In this document: one piece after another, positions 9,084 through 20,032 of the stretch
Layout of the letters: every line of letters begins with the position of its first letter
Numbering within the stretch: position 1 is the stretch's first letter
Origin: Saposhnikovia divaricata
Lineage: Eukaryota; Streptophyta; Magnoliopsida; Apiales; Apiaceae
Assembly (NCBI GenBank): GCA_036435485.1
Contig: CM071598.1
Span: forward strand, 102,112,501 to 102,176,500
Length of the DNA: 64,000 nucleotides
Reading direction: 5' to 3'
Made by a program: the position numbers and the translations under genes
The notes under the pieces: model-generated
Told to the model about the DNA's origin: nothing
Seen by the model: the letters and a program-made list of their open reading frames with translations, nothing else
Databases searched by the model: none

Positions 9084-9879
9084 CCTCCACAATTGATGCT
9101 TTCTGTACCAGGGTGGCATAGTCTGTCAGCTCAAGAACCGCCACACGATTCTGAATCCATTGCTTTAGCCCTAATTGAAATCTTCGGGCCCTCTTTGCCT
9201 CAGAGTTCACATATTCCGGCACAAACCTTGATAGCTCAGTAAATTTGGCCTCATACTCGGCCACCGTCATGTTACCTTGCTTCAGTTCCAAAAACTTCAA
9301 CTCCATTTGTGTCTCCATGAACCTAGGAAAGTACTTCTCCAAGAACAGCTCGCTAAACCTCTCCCAGGTCACCACACCTCTTCCTTCCAAATTCTTCTTA
9401 GCTTCCCACCAATAGTTCGCCTCACCCTTCAGAAGGTAAGTGGCGAAAACAGTCTTCTGCTCCTCAGCGACACCTAGTATCTCGAAAGATTTTTCCATTT
9501 CCTTCAGCCAGGCCCTTGCCTCGACCGGGTCGGCAGTTCCTTTAAATTCTGGGGGTTTCAGGGATTTGAAGTTCCGGAAAGCATTTGCATTAGCATTTTG
9601 GGGTGGTTGCTGAACTGGGGGATGGTCCAAGTTCTGCCTAAGTAACTCCATGAACGGTTCCATAGGGCCTCCCCTAGGATGCTCTACCTCTCGGGTATCA
9701 TCACCAGCTTCTTCTTCTTCATACTCAGAGTCATCAAACAAGTTATGATCGTTGCCCTCATTCTCACTCAGGTTGGCATTCTCCCCTTCATTGTTCTGGT
9801 GGCCTCAGGTCCCATAGTGGCTACCCTGGCCCTCAGAACTGATCGGGTGAGCTCGAGTGTTCATTCTTCTGGGTGGCAT
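9084..9879 (-). pseudogene. gag: E gag N-terminal part (interrupted)
   Basis: ATG at 9879 (MPPRRMNTRAHP) opens a frame with an early TGA at 9805-9807, then an acidic stretch and a Ty3/gypsy gag domain: KPPEFKGTADPVEARAWL, GEANYWWEAK, TWERFSELFLEKYFP, FLELKQGNMTVAEYEAKF and RARRFQLGLK. It resembles the gag of element C (20033-21376). The frame is cut after SIVE by element A and resumes at 951. The nonsense codon and the insertion both inactivate it. The upstream in-phase ATG makes 9879 the best start. Confidence 0.88.
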
Positions 9880-10701
9880 GATTCTGATAATAAAACAAGA
9901 AATGGGTTAGGGTTTTCCATTTACCTGACAGCGTTTGCACGGGTCAGGAACGTATCGTTCCTCCTCATAAGGGTGGAAGTGCAAAAGTTTTAATAATCCG
10001 ATGCTGGAGATAAAATGTCAAACATTTTTGGGGAAAAAAAATCCCTTTGGGATGCGAAAACATTTACAAGAGTTTTCAAAACTTCGAAACCTCAAAAATA
10101 TTTTTCAAATTTCAAAACAATTTTTTTTTTTGAAAAATATTTATTTTTAAAGATTGTAGGAACATTTTTGGAAATTGTAGAAAACAATTTGAAATCGCAT
10201 ATCGTAAATTTGAAACAGCATGGTTGTATTTGTGGCTTGTAGCAATTGTATAATCACAGTTGTATATCAAAACTGTAAAGCATGGCATCGGAAAGTAAAG
10301 CAGTTGAGGCAATATTAAGGAAACTGAAACTAAATAAGTACGGTACAAGGGTTATCACAAAGTTTGGATGTTAGAGCCAAATACATAGTTCCGATGTCAA
10401 AGTCTAGCAAAAGTGGAACAAATACAAGTACATCATCCGAATAGTCAGGCTACACAAAAGTAGGGCTACATCCGTACATACTACCCGAAATCACATCTAC
10501 ATAACTGTAGGTCAGTCTACTCATCCACTGGTCAGAAAGGATACCACTGCACAAGTCAACTATCCCGCAAAATCGACACACTACTGCCATCTGAACCTAG
10601 GGGACTGAGCTATCAGTAACACATCACGGGGCCGCACCGCGGCAGAGCAAGGTCCTCACTCGGGCAAATGCACGACGCACAACACGCCTAGCATCCCTAG
10701 C
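9880..10701 (-). other. E spacer between upstream ORF and gag
   Basis: No gene seen. AT-rich with poly-A/T stretches (about 10030-10150). In the element's sense strand it separates the upstream ORF from gag by about 0.8 kb. Confidence 0.6.
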
Positions 10702-11364
10702 CTAGATCACTCTGCCCCCGCGGATCCCTAAACCAAGAATCCTATCGCGACTCCTCCTCTCAATCCTATGGAGTCGAGCCCTAGTCCTCCTAGCAACAGC
10801 GGTCCTCATATCAGCCTGGATCCTCAAGCGTGCCTCGCGCTCCTCCACTAGTGCCCGCCTCACCTCTTTAAGTCGGGCCTCTGCAGATAGTAAGTCTCGG
10901 GTCAGGAACTGTACCACGTAAGTGTGCTCAGTACCCGACACTGGGGGTAGGTCCATCGGTGGAGATGGTATGACAGGAACAGGAGCAGGTGCAGCAGCAG
11001 TAGCAGGAGCAGGAGCAGTAGCAGGGGTAGGGTCAAGCTCCTCCTCGCCAGAAGTATCATCCTCTGAGTCACCGTCCGATGAAACAGGGCTAGATGTCTG
11101 TAGAGAAGGTGGGGGTGACACAACACGACCCTCACCGGATCTCACACTCTCCTCATCAGTAGCTACAGGAGATGGGGTAACAGGCTCAGGCTCAGGCTCA
11201 AAGGGCTCCTCAACGGGATCCTCATCATCAATATCTCCTATCAGCGTAATCCAGGGGCCGAGCTCAGAGTCAGCACCTATGTCCTCCTCCGGATCCTCGG
11301 TATCTCGCATCAGTGCCTCATCATGCTCTCTCTCGAAAGCCTCAGGGTCTGGTATCTCCTCCAT
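10702..11364 (-). CDS. E upstream ORF (acidic, proline-rich, 220 aa)
   Basis: ATG at 11364, in the sense orientation of E, between PBS and gag. The N-terminal two-thirds is very acidic and Pro/Ser-rich (repeated EEP, PEPEPVTPS and an Ala/Pro run). The C-terminal third is basic and charged (LSAEARLKEVRRALVEEREA, then RTRARLHRIERRSRDR), predicted to form a coiled coil and perhaps bind nucleic acid. I recognise no enzyme domain. Element C has an ORF at the same place (18713-19612) with a similar composition plan: Pro-rich first, then a charged helical end. Function unknown. Whether it is translated from the genomic RNA or a separate transcript is not visible. Confidence 0.65.
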   Translation of the reverse strand: MEEIPDPEAFEREHDEALMRDTEDPEEDIGADSELGPWITLIGDIDDEDPVEEPFEPEPEPVTPSPVATDEESVRSGEGRVVSPPPSLQTSSPVSSDGDSEDDTSGEEELDPTPATAPAPATAAAPAPVPVIPSPPMDLPPVSGTEHTYVVQFLTRDLLSAEARLKEVRRALVEEREARLRIQADMRTAVARRTRARLHRIERRSRDRILGLGIRGGRVI

Positions 11365-11580
11365 CTACACAAGGGAAATAAGGTGGGTCACTAACCATAA
11401 AAGAAAGGTTTAGGAGTAGTTCCCTCACGGGCCTTAAAGTCAGGGCTATATCCGATAACCCGACTACAAACTCGATGAGAGTTCTAAGTATTATTAAAGT
11501 TGTTATTAGGGTTATTATTTTTGTTATTATTATTAGGGTTGCTTTCTTAAATTACTATCGTTTCTGAGAACTGTAACCTC

Positions 11581-11592
11581 GCTCTGATACCA
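11581..11592 (-). other. Primer-binding site of E (initiator tRNA-Met)
   Basis: The minus strand reads TGGTATCAGAGC, the common plant iMet primer site, 4 nt inside the 5' LTR. Confidence 0.9.
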
Positions 11593-11717
11593 TTTCTGTG
11601 ACGCCCCCAGATCCGGGGTCGGAGATCTAGGCGCTCACGGTCCATTTTCCATTAATAACATACCTGTTCTTGCACATAATATATATAACACAGCCATCGA
11701 CCCCCACAATAAACTCA

Positions 11718-11742
11718 CACCGCACACACACACACACACACA
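11718..11742. repeat. (CA)n microsatellite
   Basis: About 11 CA units inside the E LTR. Confidence 0.9.
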
Positions 11743-12465
11743 GAGGTTAGAGCCTCAGAAACGTCACAACATTGATTAAGCAGAAATAAAATTATAAGAG
11801 TTATTACAGACTGAATTAAATAGTATTTATGCTACCAGCAACACTTCGATATGAAGCGAAGTTGGCGGCTTGAAAGTTTGTTACGATACACTGCCTTGCA
11901 CAGGTCATACTGATAAATAAAATGAACTAACAAAAGCTGCCAATCAATCCGGCTAATGGGGCCTACCGGTGGAATCTCAACTGCTGGCTCGGGTCTAGTC
12001 ACCTGCTTTCGAGTAGTCTGTCTGGGTCTTGCCATTTCGCTTAGCTGTTGTGTTTGTAAAATTTGAAAACAAGCAAGAGTGAGCAACTATAGCTCAGCAA
12101 GAAATATATGTATAAGGTAAGCAATATAACATTTCAAATGATTGGCAGTTATTAAACTTGTTTGTATCAATCAGATATAAAATCACTTGTCATAGTTGAT
12201 AAATTCCGAAGGTGCAACAATATGTGCCCTTGTTTTCAAAATAAACTTGCAGTTCTAGATACTGCATTGAGTCAACATCTTTCTCATCAAAATAGAACAC
12301 TATCAGCAACTTGGCACAAAAGCCTAAGAAGCAGTGTCAAAGCATTTTTCCAAAATGGAGGAATGGGACTTAACAAAACACAAAACCTGACAAGGATTGA
12401 CGATGATCAGTCGCCACATCCAAGTCCAATAATCCGCGGGTCGTCTCTACCGGTAGAAGGATAGA

Positions 12466-12552
12466 AACTACATCCGTAACTATCCCTCGGGTGAAAACTA
12501 CATCCGTAATCACCCTCGATGAAAACTACATCCGTAATCATCCTTCGGCAAC
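12466..12552. repeat. Three-copy tandem repeat in the E LTR
   Basis: Three successive copies of a unit near GAAAACTACATCCGTAATC plus about 10 bp of CCCTCG-like spacer; period about 29 bp. Confidence 0.8.
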
Positions 12553-15096
12553 ACCTGGGCCGGAATAATTATTGATGGACCGCCTGGCTCACGGCCGCGT
12601 ACACATCCCGGGAATCGTTCGTCAACGGTTCCCACACCTGCCAGAGTCCCTTTTTATTTTTCTTTTAAAACTTGATTTTGATTGAAAACAGAGTAATTGA
12701 GGTTCGACATCAGTCGACCGATGATTCTTGAAATCATACAAGAAGCAAACCTGACCGGGGGTTTTCGAAAATGTTTTTAGTTCGAATGAGTTCGAGTTTG
12801 AAAGTATTAAAATGTATCTTGGATTAACTTTGTCTTTAAATAATGAACAATAATTAATAAATAATATTTTAAGATTTAATATTAATAAAATAAAATAATT
12901 ATTCGATAAAATAAACTTTTAATCCAAGATAGGGTTTCGAGTATTTACGAAGATATGAACATAATATTTGAGTATACGATACTCCCCGAATGACCCTTCG
13001 GGTTTTCGCAATCTAGATACGATATAATAATATACCACTCCCCGGTCAATAGTATATACGGACCGCTACGACCTCTATTGCTAGAGTCGTTGTCCGAAGA
13101 AGACATTTCAATCTAATTTCAAGGGGTACAAGCATATATGTACTTATACAATCTCAATTGCATCAATACTTCGATAAACATAGCATTTGATATGATTGAA
13201 AACTACAAACACAACAGTGAAAGTCCTTGTATATGGATAAGTTTTGAAAAGTAAACTTGCCTTGGTTTGGTTGGGGTGGTCGAGCGTGCGGAGTCGAACG
13301 ATCTATACATAAGCAATAACCGCTCGTTAGTACCTTAACAATATCTCTTTAATTACGGGGTTCTGGGGGGGTACGAAATTAACTTAATGACTTCGTCTTA
13401 TGACACTCTAGCCCCACTATAGGTTCATGTCGTCACTCGATTACGCTCGTCACTTAATTGACTTAATTTAGTTACCACATTCGAATCATAACCATTAACC
13501 CTAGAATTATGCTCCACTAATCGACTTTTTCCCTTGCGCGAAATTTACTCTAGCATTTTTATAAAATCCAAAAATTCATATTTTAATTAAATTCTTTTTG
13601 GGTGGTCTTCACCACTGCATTCCCTAACTTCTCAAATTTTTCCATGATCCCACATATATTTTTAGGGGTTTAAACAAGGTTCACAAGGGGGTCACTTAGT
13701 GCAGTCCGGAATCCAGAAACACAATTCACTCCTCCGGCCATAACTTAAAATCTATACATCACCTAGCCATGAACCTTACATTTCCAGAAACTACATTCAA
13801 TTATCTTTCAAACAATATATGGTAGGACATCAGGGGACAACATTTGGGGGTTCAAAACCGTGTTACAAGACAGGTCAATGCTCCTGGAAAAACTCAGCAA
13901 GCACATACTACTTAGATCAACCATTTTTCATAATTCCACAACACAACCAACACTTAATTCACTTAGTTCATGGTTCATAACACTCATGGAGATATATATA
14001 CTATCCATAATCATAAAAGTCACAATCTCAACATCAAAACTCAAGATCCATGTCATCCATTACTTATACAACCAAGATTAACTCATATATACATGGATCT
14101 ACTACCAAACATTATAAATACTACATAACCAAGAGGGTTTGTGATTTTTATACCTTCTTGAGCACCTAGGAGCCTTGGATAACCTTTACACAACTCAATA
14201 ACACCTTGAATGGTCTCCTACAACCCTTACAATCCAAGATCTAAAAGAAAATCAAACATGGTTACTATTCACCCAATCTTTAACAATTTATAACTTGAAT
14301 TTGGATGGATGAAATGGCTTGAAACTACTAACATACCTTGTCTAGATGATGGAGAGGGCCTAGGATTTATGTTTTGATTTATGAGTGGTGGGAAATGGGG
14401 AAGAAGAATTTTCTTCTCCCTTTTTTTCTTCTTGGCCGAGAGCAAGAACAAGGGGGGGGAGTGTTTTGATTTTTTTTTGTGTTTTGTTTGTTGGGTGAAA
14501 TAATTGATAAAGTTATGTTGGGTGATACATAACATGTATGTATAGGCAAGTACTAGCAAGGCATGGTCACATGTACTACTTGTCTCCCCTTTTTGAAAAG
14601 CAAGTAACTAGTTACTATTCCTCTTCCAATTTGCTAACTAGTTTGCTTGATCCTAACCACTTGGTTGCATGGGACTTGCATGCATTAATACTCCTTGTAT
14701 CATTATTCTTCCACCAATGCTTGTCATTTAATCTTTAATTTGTATCGTATCTTAATTAATCTCTCGTAATAATATTTTGTCACGTAGAGATTTCCCCTAT
14801 AATTCCTTAAGTACTTAATTGTGTAAATCCCTCGAATATCCATAATTCCTCGTCATAATTCTTAATAAATCTTTTAATACTCTAATCATTCTCAAATCCC
14901 AAGTTTTATAAATCTTACTAACAGTAAGACTCTTGCCTTCACAATCTTCCTTTTATCTTACATAATAAATGCAAAAACGCAGTTTCTCAGACAATCAATT
15001 CTATTAATCAACAGGGATGACTGGAAAGGTTCTATATTGACAATGCCACAAGATATTAAATAAAAGGAAATATTACCAAAAATTAGGGTTCTTACA

Positions 15097-16142
15097 TAAG
15101 AGATATTTGACCCAAGGATAATGGCAAATCAAGCACTTCAACCCAACAAACAAGCAAAATATATCCAACTCTACCTAACCAAGATAATTGGTGAAGCACA
15201 CAATTACTTATTTCTCTTCTAAAAATAATAATTTAGTGAAGCACATAAATTAGCTCTCTTGACACTAGCAACCAAGAATGAAGCACTATCAATTTAACCA
15301 AGTCAAGGAATTAAAAAAAGAGAGGTTAGGACAAACCCAAGGATGAGAAGCTCAACCTAGGTATTTGCACTTGAATCTTGAGGATTTAGGTGAACTAAAC
15401 CTTGTGCTACTATAATGAATGCACTAACAATTACGGATTAGCACAAACAATTAGCAATTAAAATTACAAGAAGAGCAAATTGAAGTAACTTACAATTCTC
15501 CAAGCAAAATCATAAACAATACAACTCAAGTATTCAAGATAGAGTGAAATAGATCTTACTTAAAATGAAGTGGGTTTAGTATAAGAGATGATTCCTTGAG
15601 CCAAATAAATGGAGTCAATTACTCATAATCAATGCTAGATTACAAATAATTAATGTCTCCTCTCTACTTCCTACTAACCATAATTCTGTTCTTGAAGAGG
15701 CAGAAATGAAGATGAGATAAGATAGATATGTCAAGAAGATGTTTACTACTCTTTTAATACACAGTAATTGCTGCACGACCTGATGCACGGCCATGCAGCA
15801 GCCCGTGAAAAAGACTGCCCAATCTGCACTACTTGGAACACTCTGTACGGCCTGTTGCACGGCCGTGCAGCAGCAAACTCATTGAACGACCTTACGAACG
15901 GCCGTGCGAGACAAAATATTCAAGATTATATATTAAAAATCTCCTGGTAATGTGAGCTTGCATCTTCTAACTTCCCTCATGAATAATCTTTGCTTTTAAG
16001 CCCAAAATAAGCCATCTTTTCAACAATTAAGCACGAGGCACTGAAAGATGAAAAACGTAATTAATATCGATAAAACAACATTCGAAACTAACAAAAATGT
16101 AAGAGAATGAGAGACAAAACGTGTATAAAATACACGTTATCA
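15097..16142 (-). repeat. 3' LTR of F (fragment)
   Basis: Matches 47602-48639 closely over its whole length. The missing outer end is displaced by insertion of E at TAAGA. It contains GC-rich palindromic stretches (15773-15915, including GCACGGCCGTGC) and the tip palindrome AACGTGTAT-AAA-ATACACGTT (16118-16138). Confidence 0.88.
16118..16138 (-). other. Palindrome at the tip of the F LTR
   Basis: A 9-bp perfect stem with an AAA loop, followed by TATCA to the LTR end. Sequence differs from the A/B tip but geometry and the central ATAAAAT are shared. Confidence 0.85.
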
Positions 16143-16156
16143 AATCTTCCCCCACT
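16143..16156 (-). other. Polypurine tract of F
   Basis: The minus strand reads AAGTGGGGGAAGATT up to the LTR start. Confidence 0.8.
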
Positions 16157-16261
16157 TGAACTTTGCTAGTCCCGAGCAACCTACTCTTAACAACGAGATA
16201 ATTAGACTAAATTTATTATTCCAAATGAGAAAATGGTTGAACAAAAGCATTCAAACCATCG

Positions 16262-16334
16262 TTTAAACCCCCAAGTAGCCTTGGAGGACGAGTTTCGTCT
16301 CGTGAGGGTTTATAGACGATGTACCCACAAAATC
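16262..16334 (-). other. F copy of the two-hairpin module
   Basis: CCAAG-TAGC-CTTGG (16271-16284) and ACGAG-TTTCGT-CTCGT (16288-16303), then the tail ending in TGTACCCACAAAATC. The first stem differs from the A/B version at two pairs, both compensated. Confidence 0.7.
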
Positions 16335-16790
16335 AAAAAAGTCACTAACAAACAAGAAACTAACAATACCTACTAATTAAGCAAACTACTACACTCACAT
16401 GTTGAGACGTCATACAAATAGAAAACAAGCCAATCACGTCGCTATATCTACTTGTAAATAAAATCAAACACATAGAGCTATTCACCATGTCATCCACTAC
16501 AATGAGCTATCAACCAATGCAAGAATCAAGATAACACACCTTGTGTAAAATGTAACCATGACATTAAAGCTAGAATGAATGCACTTCAATCGTGAAAACT
16601 AGACAAGATTATCACAAGGCATACATGGCTTCGCATTAAGAATATGAAATTTTATGGTGAAAAATCTCGCATCTCTCAGTTATGCATCAAACAAGTATGG
16701 GCAAGAGATTTCACTCAACTCCAAGTCTAAATGCATGCGCTCTACTTGACCTTGCATGTCCACCTAAATTCCGGATTGCACCAAAAACAA
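16335..16790 (-). other. F internal sequence, 3' side
   Basis: AT-rich, no gene. It ends at AACAA (16786-16790), the left target duplication of element C; the F sequence resumes at 43275. Confidence 0.75.
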
Positions 16791-18573
16791 TGTAACGACC
16801 GAGAAAATTTCGTGTAATTTATTATGTTAAAATATGTTTTTAGTTGATTTTGTTGTGTTTTGGTTTAATTTTAATGCATTTAAACACATTATAATTTTTA
16901 TTAAATAGGAAAATTATCCCATACGTGTTATCTGACTTCTGTGTAGCATAGATTATTTTATTATATTTTTCTGTAATTTTTTATATTTTTAGAATACAAT
17001 TATTTCGTATTTTAATTTCCGGATCCAGCCCCTATACTGAATCTGAGGCCCTGTTTTTGATAAAATTATTTTTATAAAATGGTAGGATATATAAAAATGA
17101 ATTTTGTTATAATTTTTGTAATATTCATAATTTTTGGGAAATTTTGACATATATATTATATTTGTTTAAAAATAAAAATTTTACATTTTTATCCCATAAA
17201 AATTATTTTTAAGGCTTAATAATTTTAATTAGGGGCTAAAAATATTTTTGGGGTATTAAATTTCAGATTAGTATAAATAGCAGAATTTTATTATTAATTA
17301 TCAAAATTAATCAAAAATCAGATTTTTGATTTTAATTTTCTGGAAAATTGTTCTTGAAGTTCATCAGAATCAAACCACTTTTTCATAGTGATTCCGGGAT
17401 CCAAATCGATCATAAGTAGGAGGAAGCCTAGCTAGCGGGCAGAGTTACCTGCAGTATTCCTAGAAGTGAGAAAACCCTAGCAAGAAAGCATAAATTACCA
17501 GCAGTATATTCAGGCAAGTATTTTCTCCCTTGATCATCTTAAACAATTTTATTTTATGTTTCATTGATTCGTATCATGACGAATAGCTATTGTTCAGAGC
17601 TATTTGTGATTCCTAAATATTTTTGCGAACAAAGTCACTTGATGTGGAAATTTCTTTATGATAAACTCTTCATATCCTTATTATCGTAGTAAATCATAGG
17701 GATGTGAACTGTATGTGAAACTAAGCATTTCTTGTTGAATTCGGAAATTGCTCTATTGGATTGGCAAATGGTAAAGCGTAGGAGGCCATGATGATTTCAT
17801 GGTCCAGCAATATTTAAGGAGGATATGGTAACCATTCCATCTTCCTATAGGCTAACATTACTTGCCTATTTTGGTACCCTCATGAAATCCGGATTATACA
17901 CACGGGTATAGCTGTACCAGTGGAGTATAAAGGGTCCCATTACTTTTGAACCTGATCAGGGGCAATGGTGTTTCAGTTATGTATATCCAATCCATATTGC
18001 CCGGATGGCTATTATATATTGTTAATTGACAAATGATTCAATTTTATGTCATGTCAAATGATTTCAATTATGATTGAATTACATTTCAGTTGTTGATTCA
18101 GTTTGCTTTATAAACTGTTTTACTTTTCAGTCGATATTATGCAACATTTGTTCTGGTTTTATTATAAAACTGTTTATATATATATACTTGCTGGGCTTTT
18201 CTTTGGCTCACTCTTGCTTTCACTAAACCTTTCCAGACGGGAAGTATGGTTCCGATCAGTAGTCCAGACCGTATTAGAGAGAGTCAGAGGGGTCGAGTGT
18301 CAGCACCCCAGGCCGTGCAGGTACTTGTGCGTTTCAGTTGGCGTTAGATAGAATTTTAAATAAAATGGGATGTAATAATAAAACGGAACTAGACTGGATT
18401 TAAGTTGACTTTATATATGGGTTGTAATAAGTGAATAGTTTAATTTTTGGGTTATGTCTGCTTGGCTTCATACAATAACCTGTTGCGATCTTTGGTTTGC
18501 GGGGTCAGTTGCGCATTCTGATTTATTTTAGTTGTGATTAGTTGGTGACCCCCGGATTTGGAGGGGTGTCACA
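16791..18573 (+). repeat. 5' LTR of element C
   Basis: Starts TGTAACGACC and ends GGGGTGTCACA next to the PBS. Matches 41475-43274 with scattered substitutions and indels. No gene; the 82-codon frame near 18103-18351 is noncoding LTR sequence. Confidence 0.93.
17272..17280 (+). promoter_or_regulatory. TATA box in the C 5' LTR
   Basis: TATAAATAG, about 480 bp into the LTR. The same box is at 41955-41963 in the 3' LTR. Confidence 0.7.
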
Positions 18574-18575
18574 GT

Positions 18576-18587
18576 TGGCATCAGAGC
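18576..18587 (+). other. Primer-binding site of C (initiator tRNA-Met type)
   Basis: TGGCATCAGAGC, one base from the usual TGGTATCAGAGC, 2 nt after the LTR end. Confidence 0.85.
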
Positions 18588-18712
18588 TGACAGGTTATAG
18601 TCATTGAAATAAGCAGATATATACCTTAGGAAAGATTAGGCAGATCACATGAGATAGGACGACGCTCTTGTGTTATGTTGCGTTTGATTTTAGTCGAAGC
18701 CTAAGTTGTGAG

Positions 18713-19612
18713 ATGATTGTGATATTATGTTACCGGGTTGTGCAGGTTTCTGTTGTGGTGACTGCACCGGTGGTTGCACCTCAGCATATGCCGGCCCTAG
18801 AGTCAGTTACACCACCGTTGTTCCCACCTATTGATTTACCACCTATTCCAGCTATTATGGATCCTGACTACCCAATGATGGGGGTAGACTATTTGCTGGG
18901 TTGGGAGTTTCCGAGGGAGTCGATGAGTCCCGTACCGCCAGTTCATCCTGTTGATCCAGGTGAATGGATGGGATTACCAGCGCTTGGGGAGCCGAGTTAT
19001 GTGGCGCATTTGGGTATGGCACATGAGGAGGAGATCATGGTGATTGACCCTCCAGCACCAGTCCCCGTACGGATGTTTGTTCCTGATCAGCAACAGGGAG
19101 TAGTGATGCCACCCGCTTTACCTGAGCTTCATCTACCCGATGCAGAGGCAGCTATAGGAGGATTTCTTATGCCAGCAGAGTTCACGGATCAGTCAGACCC
19201 CACTGTGCAGGGTCCCTATGTACCACTCTCACCAGTTACACCTTGGCACCAGATGCCACCAAGAGAGGAGAGAGTGCGTGCTTTGATAGAGGAGGTTACA
19301 GGCGGGGCAGAGGCTGAGTCGAGGGGCCATATAGGTGCACCACGCACTGTTCCTTTTGGTGATTACCGTGAGCTTTGGGAGGCATATGACTTTTTGAGAG
19401 GGCAGAATGTGGAGCTGCGTAGGATGAGAGGTCGTTCTGTTTCAGACTCCGAGATTCGTCATAACCTCCGGGAAATGATTGCAGCCGGTACTTATGAGGT
19501 GGAGGCATTGAGGTTGGGTGATTCGGGTACTATTGATTATCGTCGGGCCTACCGTATCCTCCAGAAGATGTTAGCGGATCTTCAGCAGATGGTAGATCCC
19601 AGTTGGGATTAG
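18713..19612 (+). CDS. C upstream ORF (proline-rich, about 300 aa)
   Basis: Sense ORF between PBS and gag. ATG at 18713 is the first in the frame, but the first convincing protein-like segment begins near PVVAPQHMPALE; a later ATG (MDPDYPMMGVDYL) is possible. The protein is rich in Pro, Met and acidic residues over about 200 residues. It then has a helical, charged end (YRELWEAYDFLRGQNVELRRM, then YRILQKMLADLQQM). No known domain recognised. E carries a similarly placed ORF of the same general design, with no clear residue-level alignment by eye. The frame is intact although gag-pol behind it has five lesions. Function unknown. Confidence 0.6.
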   Translation: MIVILCYRVVQVSVVVTAPVVAPQHMPALESVTPPLFPPIDLPPIPAIMDPDYPMMGVDYLLGWEFPRESMSPVPPVHPVDPGEWMGLPALGEPSYVAHLGMAHEEEIMVIDPPAPVPVRMFVPDQQQGVVMPPALPELHLPDAEAAIGGFLMPAEFTDQSDPTVQGPYVPLSPVTPWHQMPPREERVRALIEEVTGGAEAESRGHIGAPRTVPFGDYRELWEAYDFLRGQNVELRRMRGRSVSDSEIRHNLREMIAAGTYEVEALRLGDSGTIDYRRAYRILQKMLADLQQMVDPSWD

Positions 19613-20032
19613 AGATTGTGGGACAGAGTCATAGAAGGAAGAATGCTACCTGTGTTTGTTTGGTTTTGGTTGGTTGTAAAATAGTGTATGTGTGTATTAG
19701 CAGTAGTTTGGTAGAATAATTCGGGAATTTTGTTGTATATAGCCGACATTAAAGTTGTTAAGGTAGGTTATGAGGTATATAATGGTTGGTAACCCGATCC
19801 AAAGTCATGTATGGCTGTGAGTGTTTATGTATATATCAGCAGTGCTTTTGTGGAGTTACGTGTATTGATTCCATCCAGCATGCATTTATTTATTTTTCAA
19901 TATTCAAGTGAATTAGTGATTGGGTGACATGAGTTGATAAATATTCTTGATTCATGTTTCTTTTCAATGAATGTCTATCAAAAACATGTGTAGCCAATTA
20001 CTAAGGAACTTGTGTATTTCCTCTACCAGATT
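19613..20032 (+). other. C spacer between upstream ORF and gag
   Basis: No gene seen; T/G-rich noncoding sequence. Confidence 0.6.

Larger units (their letters stand above)
1..15096 (-). mobile_element. Element E: Ty3/gypsy Tekay-type retrotransposon, partial
   Basis: The minus strand runs 5' LTR (11597-15096), PBS, upstream ORF, gag, zinc knuckles and protease, and continues into pol beyond the left window edge. The gag resembles that of element C, a chromovirus with a chromodomain, so a Tekay-type assignment is inferred. The right end is the 5' LTR terminus at 15096. The next bases, TAAGA, are the expected target duplication, and F-type LTR sequence follows. The left end and second LTR lie outside the window. 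Element A interrupts gag (952-9083, with CCTCC duplicated on both sides). Clade confidence is moderate because RT and integrase are not visible. Confidence 0.85.
11597..15096 (-). repeat. 5' LTR of element E (3.5 kb)
   Basis: Bounded by TG at 11597 next to the PBS and CA at 15095-15096. In sense it begins TGTAAGAACCCTAAT and ends with GGGGGCGTCACA, termini like those of the C LTR. No gene inside. Notable contents are a (CA)n run at 11718-11742 and a three-copy tandem repeat at 12466-12552. The rest is AT-rich. I did not find a convincing TATA box; a TATACATAC near 14534-14548 on minus is only a candidate. Confidence 0.8.

Noticed and set aside
10922..11413. 163-codon Ser/Gly-rich plus frame
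   Set aside because: Antisense shadow of the E upstream ORF, which has the sense orientation and ATG.
12466..12552. Possible CRISPR-like array
   Set aside because: Only three near-identical tandem units inside a plant LTR, with no unique spacers.
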